A stretch of 16,607 bases of DNA, from assembly GCA_027346125.1 (NCBI GenBank), contig DAIEST010000112.1:1-16607 (forward strand), read 5' to 3'. The notes beneath the pieces were generated by a model that saw nothing but the letters and a program-made list of their open reading frames with translations, had not been told where the DNA came from and did no database searches. A program made the position numbers and the translations under genes. Each line of letters opens with the position of its first letter. Position 1 is the stretch's first letter. The stretch comes from Leptospirillum sp. (GTDB lineage Bacteria > Nitrospirota > Leptospirillia > Leptospirillales > Leptospirillaceae). Below, piece by piece: positions 1-5,363 of this stretch.

Positions 1-382
1 GTCCCGCCAGGCTTTCCTTGACGTTTTTATCCATCAACAGCAGATTCGAACCTGTCATCCGGAACAGGACGGGGACCGGTCGGCCGGTCTCGAGGCGCTG
101 CCTCTTTTGTTCGTCGACGTACCGTTTGATTTCCGGAAACAGCTGGGGAACATACTGGACTTCATCAAGAAGAACGGGTGGCTTGAACTGCTCCAGAAAC
201 AGTCCCGGATCCCGATTGGCCAACGTCCGCAACTGCAAATCATCAAAGGTGACCTCCCTGAAAGAGGCTCCCGCAAGATGGGACAGAAGCGTGCTTTTAC
301 CACACTGGCGAGGTCCTGTCAGGAACTGCACCGGAGCATGGCTGTCGGTCAACCTCGATGTGATATCGCGCGGAATGTACAT
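1..382 (-). CDS. AAA ATPase, DUF4143 type, N-terminal part (cut by window edge)
   Basis: Reading leftward from the ATG at 380-382 the frame stays open to the window edge, giving about 127 residues. The N-terminus carries a Walker A motif (LTGPRQCGKSTLLSHL, about residues 20-35), then the acidic Walker B region VLLDEVQYVPQLFPEIK and the sensor segment FRMTGSNLLLM. This order is typical of the AAA_14/DUF4143 family of predicted P-loop ATPases, common in accessory regions and of poorly known function. The C-terminal DUF4143 domain would lie outside the window. The chosen ATG has no strong Shine-Dalgarno sequence. A decayed relative, covering the part that follows the sensor segment, lies at 5091-5351. 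Confidence 0.85.
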   Translation of the reverse strand, partial: MYIPRDITSRLTDSHAPVQFLTGPRQCGKSTLLSHLAGASFREVTFDDLQLRTLANRDPGLFLEQFKPPVLLDEVQYVPQLFPEIKRYVDEQKRQRLETGRPVPVLFRMTGSNLLLMDKNVKESLAG

Positions 383-706
383 TCGTCAAATGTAAGATAT
401 GAACTCATAATTGTCAAAAACCGGAGAAGCGGCCATAAGAGGGGAGAATGAACGAAGGGAAAGTTTGGAGGCTCCAGTGATGGCCAACAGTAGACAAAAC
501 GGCGCCCGTTTTAGCGAAGTACCCATTCCCCATGCCACTTGGTGGCGTCATGCAGGACATCCGGCGCGGGGGGGACGTCACCTGGTCACGTGAAAGCGCC
601 ATGATCGATATGTCCCTGGTCGAACATCCTGTTTTCCATAAAACTTCAGAGAGCCAGGCGTCGCAGGCACTTGGCTTGAGGGGTCGGAAAGAGGATCACC
701 CCGTCC
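383..706. other. Intergenic stretch without a recognisable gene
   Basis: Short open frames exist on both strands, but none resembles a known family and none has a good ribosome binding site. The only structure I see is the short inverted repeat at 496-512. Confidence 0.5.
496..512. terminator. Possible bidirectional intrinsic terminator
   Basis: AAAACGG and CCGTTTT form a perfect 7-bp inverted repeat around a 3-base centre. An A-tract and a T-tract at the ends would give a U-run on either strand. It lies downstream of the leftward MazEF-like remnant. The stem is short, so this is tentative. Confidence 0.35.
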
Positions 707-989
707 CTAGCGATCGGGAAGACAGATTCCTGGGGGATGCAGAAGTCTGCGGATTCTTTCGCCGACTTTTTGCCGGTCCGCCTCTTCGAGATATCCGATG
801 CGCGAGGCGGCATTGGTCTCGAGAGTCGCGATTTTTGCTGTTCGCACGACGGAAGGCGCCGGGAGACCTGCCCTCTCGAGATTCGGGACCGGAACATCTC
901 CGGACCAGCGCCGGTCGATATTGTTGTACGGGCCGGCTTGTGCAGGGGAAAGGGACTCTGACGATGTCCCAGGCCTTACAAGTTCCCAT
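707..989 (-). pseudogene. MazF/PemK-like toxin, internally deleted and frameshifted
   Basis: The ATG at 989 overlaps the end of the antitoxin remnant, the usual antitoxin-toxin layout. The first frame reads AWDIVRVPFPCTSRPVQQYR then PALV, a typical MazF/PemK N-terminus (family known as ribosome-dependent or free mRNA endonucleases). The similarity then moves to another frame, reading WSGDVPVPNLERAGLPAPS, then VVRTAKIATLET and a C-terminal helix, ending at the stop 707-709. The roughly 20 residues expected between PALV and WSGDV are missing, so the change is a deletion plus frameshift and not a single-base slip. A working toxin is unlikely. Recognition rests on motif memory and not on an alignment. 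Confidence 0.7.
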
Positions 990-1192
990 AGTCCCGTCGG
1001 TCCGCTTCTCCGGCCCATTCGGTAAAGAGTGCGAAAGGATCTTCCTCCGTCCGGAACGGGGCCTTGCTCATAAGGACATGGCCGCCTTCGATGCGGTAGA
1101 GGATCTCGTCCCCTTCACGAAGACCGAGCGCATAGCGTACCGCCTGGGGAATGGTCGTCTGAGCCTTTGCTGGTCAATTTGCTGATGATCAT
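976..1192 (-). pseudogene. AbrB/MazE-type antitoxin with +1 frameshift
   Basis: From the ATG at 1190-1192 the frame reads MIISKLTSKG, the start of an AbrB/MazE swapped-hairpin domain (usual pattern SKGQxTIPxxVR). The continuation QTTIPQAVRYALGLREGDEI and the C-terminal tail ending DYGNL-stop (976-978) lie in the next frame. Removing one C from the CC at 1164-1165 (one G on the coding strand, in AAAGG) would rejoin the gene as a protein of about 71 residues. The second frame is preceded by a stop and has no good internal start. The gene would normally neutralise the toxin encoded next to it, which is itself broken. Confidence 0.75.
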
Positions 1193-1305
1193 GGGAACTC
1201 CCGGGACACAAGATGGAACAACCTCACTCATGGCAAGGAATATCCTTACTGCCTGTCAACATCCTTCCGGACAATGTCGGGAACGTCCTTTACGGGTGGC
1301 GAATT

Positions 1306-1623
1306 TCAGGTGTTCGGGGTAGGCGGGAAAGGAAGACGCAGCAGACGCTCGCTGCGAAAGACCCGGACAATCCTTACCCGCTGGGGATCGCGCCGGTACA
1401 CAATGCGAAATGGCGGTTGGAGGAGTTCCCGCAGAAAGGGCTGATCGAATTCGGGCACCACTCGGCCCAGATCGGGATGGTCGGCCAGGGACTGGATGCG
1501 CTGTAAGACTTCTGCCAGCAGCCTCACCCCTACATCAGGCACCCCTTCCTCGACGTACCAGGCTCGCACCGTCTCGAGATCGTGAAGTGCGGATTTGGCA
1601 ATACTGACAGTCACTGCAGGCAT
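1306..1623 (-). CDS. RelE/ParE family toxin
   Basis: This 105-residue protein shows the RelE/ParE superfamily pattern: an N-terminal beta strand and helix (VTVSIAKSALHDLETVRAWY), the middle motif SLADHPDLGRVVPEF, and the C-terminal FRIVYRRDPQRVRIVRVFRS followed by ERLLRL. Family members either cut mRNA on the ribosome (RelE) or poison gyrase (ParE), and I cannot tell which applies here. I chose the ATG at 1621-1623 because it lies 4 bases after the antitoxin stop and starts the recognisable domain. An upstream start in the same frame would overlap the antitoxin. The gene forms one leftward operon with the antitoxin and looks intact. Confidence 0.88.
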   Translation of the reverse strand: MPAVTVSIAKSALHDLETVRAWYVEEGVPDVGVRLLAEVLQRIQSLADHPDLGRVVPEFDQPFLRELLQPPFRIVYRRDPQRVRIVRVFRSERLLRLPFPPTPNT

Positions 1624-1627
1624 GCGT

Positions 1628-1897
1628 CTATTGAAGACCGAGCCTCGCCTTGGCTTCGTCGAGGGATACCTCGCGCCCTTCCTCAAAGTCCACCAGTCCT
1701 GCGATCACTGCGCGCATGAAGTCCCGCTCTTCCTCGGCTTTCTCGTAATCGCCGACCGACTGGACCACGGCGACACCCCGGCCCCGGCTGGTGAGCAACA
1801 CGGGCCGATGAGCCTCGGTGGTGTGTTTCACCACACGTCCCGGGTTTACCTTCAAATCCGTCAAGGGAACCAAATCTTCGGAAAATTTGATAGTCAT
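1628..1897 (-). CDS. Phd/YefM-type antitoxin
   Basis: The 89-residue protein starts MTIKFSEDLVPLTDLKVNPG and continues with the Phd/YefM pattern HRPVLLTSRGRGVAVVQSV and DYEKAEEERDFMRAV. In this family the N-terminal domain binds operator DNA and the C-terminal tail (here acidic, EEGREVSLDEAKARLG) wraps the toxin. The ATG at 1895-1897 is preceded by a GGGAG ribosome binding site. It is the first gene of the operon and probably represses it together with the toxin. Confidence 0.9.
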   Translation of the reverse strand: MTIKFSEDLVPLTDLKVNPGRVVKHTTEAHRPVLLTSRGRGVAVVQSVGDYEKAEEERDFMRAVIAGLVDFEEGREVSLDEAKARLGLQ

Positions 1898-1930
1898 GAA
1901 ATCTCCCCAAAGAACCTGTAATCAGTCCTT

Positions 1931-1959
1931 AAAATAACACCTGTTGCAGGACCATTCAA
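1931..1959 (-). promoter_or_regulatory. Candidate promoter of the Phd-RelE/ParE operon with overlapping palindrome
   Basis: On the minus strand TTGAAT (1954-1959) and TATTTT (1931-1936) are separated by 17 bases, a standard sigma-70 spacing. The spacer contains the short palindrome CCTG-TTG-CAGG (1940-1950), a plausible operator half-site pair for the antitoxin. The start codon follows about 35 bases downstream. Confidence 0.5.
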
Positions 1960-1975
1960 GAGGTTTTTCGAAGAC

Positions 1976-2190
1976 GGCCCCATACAGCGGGTGCGCCGTC
2001 ACCTGTTCGGTCGTGTCGATGCCCAAACGCCTTCGCGCATCCTCGGCGAACGAGGAACTATCGCTCGTGAGAGCGGAACCCCCCACGACAGAGTCCGCTT
2101 CGTGGCGGGAGAGTTCATGGTCGTTACATCGGCTTCATATGCGTTTGTGAAGGGCCTCACTGTTGAGGAGTTTTTACGCGGATCCCATCC
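1976..2190. repeat. Direct repeat, copy 1 (215 bp)
   Basis: This stretch is nearly identical to 4307-4463, starting at GGCCCC and ending at GGATCCCATCC, with two substitutions seen by eye. It has 58 extra bases (about 2045-2105) that the other copy lacks. Because 58 is not a multiple of three, shared open frames on either strand are not conserved across the copies, so the repeat is probably non-coding or dead. No terminal inverted repeats were seen. Near the 3' end CCTCA and TGAGG form a small hairpin followed by a T-run. Confidence 0.85.
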
Positions 2191-2260
2191 ATTAAAACCA
2201 AAAAACAAAACAAGCTTCCCTTCAAAGGATCCAAATAACGCCCCAAAAATCCCCTTGCGT

Positions 2261-2280
2261 TTACAACCATTAAGTTGTAA
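2261..2280 (+). promoter_or_regulatory. Palindromic operator candidate in front of hicA
   Basis: TTACAAC (2261-2267) and GTTGTAA (2274-2280) form a perfect 7-bp inverted repeat with a 6-base spacer, ending 9 bases before the hicA start. The neighbouring HicB carries a helix-turn-helix domain, and HicB proteins commonly repress their own operon at such sites. Confidence 0.55.
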
Positions 2281-2289
2281 TCATGATCC

Positions 2290-2471
2290 ATGAAGAGACG
2301 GGATCTTTTCAATTTGCTGGAAGAGAACGGATGGGTGCTTGGAAGAATTACAGGCTCCCATCACATTTTTGTGAAAGAAGGGCACCGACCGGTTCCAGTT
2401 CCAATTCACGGCGCTCAAGAGATTCCAAAGGGTTGGTGCTTAAAATTCTGAAACAGGCAGGGATAAAATGA
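2290..2471 (+). pseudogene. hicA: HicA-like mRNA interferase, frame broken near the C-terminus
   Basis: From the ATG at 2290 the frame reads MKRRDLFNLLEENGWVLGRI and GSHHIFVKEGHR, the conserved HicA double-stranded RNA-binding-like fold with its catalytic histidine, then VPVPIHGAQEIPKG. It then leaves frame and stops at 2449-2451 after 53 residues. The expected last helix, LVLKILKQAGIK, is present in the -1 frame and ends at 2469-2471, overlapping the hicB start as ATGA. The break lies in CCAAAGGGTTGG (2425-2436). It may be a single-base deletion, a sequencing error or a programmed -1 shift (see findings). HicA toxins cleave mRNA and are bound by HicB. Confidence 0.8.
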
Positions 2472-2908
2472 AGATCAAGTATCCTGTTCGGATCGAAAAA
2501 GATGAAGAAAGCGGAGTCTTCCTGGTCCAGGGAATTGAACCGCTGGGGAATGTTCTCAGTTATGGGGATACAGTTAAAGAAGCCTTGACGTATGCCCAGG
2601 ACTCACTGACCGGTATTCTGGGAGCGATGCTTGATCATGGAGATGAGATCCCGGCCCCTCCCGTTCTTAAGGGCAAGGAAAAGGATGTCTATTGGATCGA
2701 GCCCGATCCCAAGGTGGCGATCCCGATCTTGGTGAAGAAGACGCGGCTGGAGGCTGGGATGACACTGGAGGAACTGGCCGCTAAAGCGGGGGTTACCTAC
2801 CAGCAAGTCCAGAAATGGGAAAGGTCCGGCACCAATCCGACCATTTCCTCCTTGGAGAAGGTGTTTCGAGCGATGGGAAAGAAACTGGAGTTGGAGGTAG
2901 TGGCCTAA
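2468..2908 (+). CDS. hicB: HicB antitoxin with C-terminal XRE helix-turn-helix
   Basis: The 146-residue protein begins with a HicB partial RNase H fold (residues 1-65: YPVRIEKDEESGVFLVQGIE, then TVKEALTYAQDSL and DHGDEIPAPP). Residues about 90-140 form an XRE-type helix-turn-helix (LEAGMTLEELAAKAGVTYQQ, then VQKWERSGTNPTISSLEKV). Such HicB proteins bind HicA and repress the operon through the HTH. The start overlaps the hicA stop by the ATGA arrangement, typical of translational coupling. The gene is intact although its toxin partner is out of frame. Confidence 0.92.
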   Translation: MKIKYPVRIEKDEESGVFLVQGIEPLGNVLSYGDTVKEALTYAQDSLTGILGAMLDHGDEIPAPPVLKGKEKDVYWIEPDPKVAIPILVKKTRLEAGMTLEELAAKAGVTYQQVQKWERSGTNPTISSLEKVFRAMGKKLELEVVA

Positions 2909-3114
2909 AACCCGGAGGCGGTGAGTGGAAATAAAGAGAGAAGAACTGAAGAAGACGCAGGCGAGCAGCACTCAGGACAAGGGCATGGATGGCTGCTCCG
3001 CAGGGGGATCCGGGCGATCCCTTTTTCAGGGATGGGAAATGAGGGGAAGACAAGGAAGCCTTCCCCGTGAACACACCGGACGAATGCTGCGACGGGGCCG
3101 ATTCTTCGGGGTAC

Positions 3115-3511
3115 ATGAAGGTTCTGATACAAATTGCGATCTCTCGCGTGGGTGGAAGGCCTGATCCGGATAGAGCCGTCTATGCGGGCTTGCCGACAGA
3201 TCTGAGCGAAATCTTCGACGCCCGGGAGGTTTTCTTCGCACGGGACCGGATTCCTGCTTGTCCATGAGACAGAGGATGGAAGCTATGCCCTCCTGGACTG
3301 GTGGACGGGCGAGAATATGCTGTCCCGTCGTGTCTGACACGCATCCCGGGAGATCCCTCTTGAATTCGGCCGCATGTCCGGCGACATCGTCGCGTGTGTC
3401 TGTGAACCCCATGACCTGGCGTTCGAGCGCGATGTCCGGATCGACCATGTACGGAAGGGCAACGGGAACCTGGAAGGCTGTTTTTCCCGGGGGTTTTCCG
3501 GGCCCGTCTGA
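3115..3511 (+). pseudogene. Conserved hypothetical protein, frameshift plus nonsense
   Basis: Three pieces read as one protein. The first frame gives PTDLSEIFDAREVFFAR. After a +1 shift in CACGGGACC near 3240 it continues as TGFLLVHETEDGSYALLDWW, then TGENMLSRRV. An in-frame TGA (about 3335-3337) follows, and the same frame goes on as ASREIPLEFGRMSGDIVACV and EPHDLAFERDVRIDHV to a stop at 3509-3511. The WWTGENM block and the later FERDxxxxHV block resemble a family of small uncharacterised bacterial proteins I have seen but cannot name. I chose the ATG at 3115 only because it is the nearest upstream; the N-terminus is uncertain. Confidence 0.6.
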
Positions 3512-3590
3512 AAGGGTCTTGCAAATGTATGGCGCTTGCCGGGGATTCAAGGGGTTTCCAGGCCGTGAAACGGAAATGGGAACCCCGTTG

Positions 3591-3648
3591 CTTATGCATG
3601 ATATTCATGCATAAGCTATTCTATTTTTATATGCACAATATTCATGGA
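3591..3648 (+). promoter_or_regulatory. Operator palindromes and AT-rich promoter of vapBC
   Basis: A perfect inverted repeat (arms CTTATGCATGA and TCATGCATAAG around TAT) covers 3591-3615. A related imperfect site ATGCACAATATTCATGGA lies at 3631-3648, next to the GGAGG ribosome binding site at 3646-3650. Between them is the AT-rich segment CTATTCTATTTTTATATG, a plausible -10 region. This is what autoregulation by a dimeric ribbon-helix-helix antitoxin would look like. Confidence 0.6.
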
Positions 3649-3656
3649 GGAATTTC

Positions 3657-3866
3657 ATGGCAAGATCGACTATCACTCTTCCGAGCGAACTCCTTGACGA
3701 ACTCATGTGTGTGCTGGAGGCTCGGACCAAAACGGAAGCGGTCCTGATCGCGATCAAAGAGGAAATCCGGTTCAAGAAGCTGGAAAGAATCAAGGGAATG
3801 GCAGGTTCGATGGAGTTTGTCGCCACAGCAGAAGAATTGAGGCACGGAGATGCCCGCATCGGGTAA
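3657..3866 (+). CDS. vapB: VapB-type ribbon-helix-helix antitoxin
   Basis: This 69-residue protein starts MARSTITLPSELLDELMCV and continues ARTKTEAVLIAIKEEIR, the strand-helix-helix pattern of VapB antitoxins in which KTKTEAV marks the second helix. The tail (LERIKGMAGSMEF) is the usual toxin-binding region. The ATG has a GGAGG ribosome binding site 6 bases upstream. The last 17 bases overlap the toxin start. The gene is intact. Confidence 0.88.
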   Translation: MARSTITLPSELLDELMCVLEARTKTEAVLIAIKEEIRFKKLERIKGMAGSMEFVATAEELRHGDARIG

Positions 3867-4250
3867 GGTTCTCGTGGATACGTCCGCCTGGATAACCTTC
3901 TTCAGAAAACTGGACCCTTGCTATTCGAAGGTTCTTCAATGGCTTTCGGAAGACCGGATTGTCATGGCCGGAATCGTTCTCGCCGAGCTGATGCAAGGGT
4001 GAAGTCCGACAGGGAAATGAGCGTACTCAAAGATTTCAAACACATCTTTCCGTTTCTGCCCGAATCGCCTTTGTTGTGGGAATCCGCTGGCCTCTTGTCT
4101 TATCGGCTCAGGCGCAAAGGGATCACTGTCGGTCTTTCCGATTGTCTCATCGCCGTTTCCGCACAGGAAGCGGATGCCAGTCTATACACATTGGATACGC
4201 ACTTCGGCCGAATAAAAGAGGAAGCGGGAAATTCGCTCCTGGCGGAGTAA
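3850..4250 (+). pseudogene. vapC: VapC PIN-domain toxin with -1 frameshift
   Basis: The first frame from ATG 3850 reads VLVDTSAWITFFRKLDP and IVLAELMQG, containing the first two PIN acidic residues (Asp10, Glu46), and stops at TGA 4000-4002 after 50 residues. The rest of the domain is in the -1 frame: VKSDREMSVLKDFKHIFPFL, then GLSDCLIAVSAQ and LYTLDTHFG, which carry the third and fourth acidic positions, ending at 4248-4250. Restoring one base in CAAGGGTGAAG (3994-4004) would give a complete PIN nuclease of about 133 residues. As written, the 50-residue product lacks half of the active site. VapC enzymes cut tRNA or rRNA. Confidence 0.85.
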
Positions 4251-4306
4251 GCCACCAGGAGGTCCGCCCCACGTTTCGGAGCCGTTGAGCACCCATGTCT
4301 TCCGGT

Positions 4307-4463
4307 GGCCCCGTACAGCGGGTGCGCCGTCACCTGTTCGGTCGTGTCGATGCCCAAACGCCTTCGCGCATCCTCGGCGAACAGAGTTCATGGTCGTTAC
4401 ATCGGCTTCATATGCGTTTATGAAGGGCCTCACTGTTGAGGAGTTTTTACGCGGATCCCATCC
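4307..4463. repeat. Direct repeat, copy 2 (157 bp)
   Basis: This is the second copy of the sequence at 1976-2190, in the same orientation. It starts with GGCCCCGTACAGCGGG, ends GGATCCCATCC and lacks the 58-bp internal block. Sequence outside the two copies is unrelated. It begins 57 bases after the vapC remnant. Confidence 0.85.
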
Positions 4464-5090
4464 TGCCGTAAGATAGGGGGTACTTGACTTGAGGCAATTT
4501 CGCTCCGAGGAGGGATCCTGGAGGACGTGAGCCGGTTCTGCGAAAAACCGGATCATTGGAAAATTTCCTCTAAAAGATGCTCTTCCGGAATAATGTCGTG
4601 GAACCCCGTGGGTCCTTGAACCCCGGGCTCACTCTTTTTTGTCCAAAACCACCTGCATTCGTTGCGATCATGCCCGTCCCTTCGAAGGGATTGGAATCCT
4701 TGATGAAAAAAGGAAGAATCCAGCCGAAAGACGATCTTGCAGTTGCAACCCTTGAGAACATACGAATCCGTTCCGGCTTGCTCCAGGAGTCCCAAGGAGA
4801 TCAAGGATCTCCTGTCGTCGAATCTTTTGAAAATGTTTCTTCCCGTCTTCCTTAGCGAATCGGGCTGTCCGGTCCCGGTTTACTATGATGCCAAGGACCA
4901 ATACCCGAGTCCCGCGTCCAGAGTTCTCTCGCGCACCCGATATTCGGCCCGGCAGGCTTTATTCGGGGCTTCCCGTTCTTGTTTTTTTCCGCATATTCTC
5001 CCGCATCCTCCTCCCGGAATCCCTGTCTCGAGAGTCTCCAGCGCGGAAATCATATGAAGCAGTACCGATGCGTCGACCATCTTTTCTTCC
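4464..5090. other. Stretch without a recognisable gene
   Basis: Several frames of 60-90 codons exist on both strands, including a minus-strand one beginning MAKEEKMVDASVLLHMISAL at 5099. None matches a family I know and none has a convincing ribosome binding site. Given the ATPase fragment beside it, this may be decayed coding sequence. Confidence 0.45.
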
Positions 5091-5351
5091 TTAGCCATTA
5101 TGACCGCACCAGATTCCCGCATCGGCTTGCCGGTCGTAAATAGGAAGATAGAGTCCCGACACGAGAAGGTTCTGGAGTGTTTGGGGCGCCTGTCCGGTTG
5201 TCTGAAGCTCCCCAAGGGAAAACGGGAGCAGGGGAAGGATGGCGACACGGCCGGCCAGTGACTGCGAAGTGCTCGAAAGAAGACCGAACTGTCGGGGTCC
5301 GGTCAGATCGAAAATGCCGGAGCGGATGGCCCTTCGCCGCGGGCATCCGTC
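5091..5351 (-). pseudogene. Internal fragment of a DUF4143-type ATPase
   Basis: On the minus strand the frame ending at the TAA 5091-5093 reads GIFDLTGPRQFGLLSSTSQS, then LAGRVAILPLLPFSLGEL and LLVSGLYLPIYDRQ. This is the well-known segment that follows the ATPase core in DUF4143 proteins (sensor motif FxLTGS, QSLAGR, LLPFSxxEL, GxYPPIYDR). Walker A and B regions and the C-terminal domain are absent. The fragment begins just after the helicase stop and lies in the same frame as the helicase. A relative with intact N-terminus occupies 1-382. Confidence 0.75.
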
Positions 5352-5363
5352 CCGTCTCTTTCG

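Noticed and set aside
440..600. Possible IS21-like end sequence (minus strand, TACTGTTGGCCATCACTGG)
   Set aside because: It reminded me of insertion sequence ends, but I could not find a matching second end or transposase piece.
532..1185. 217-codon plus-strand frame
   Set aside because: It is antisense to the MazEF-like remnants, which have clear family motifs.
3026..3550. 174-codon minus-strand frame
   Set aside because: It is antisense to the broken hypothetical gene, whose plus-strand pieces read more like protein.
3994..4004. Programmed frameshift in vapC
   Set aside because: The required -1 shift would need GGG to re-pair on AGG without a slippery heptamer in frame, so a simple deletion is more likely.
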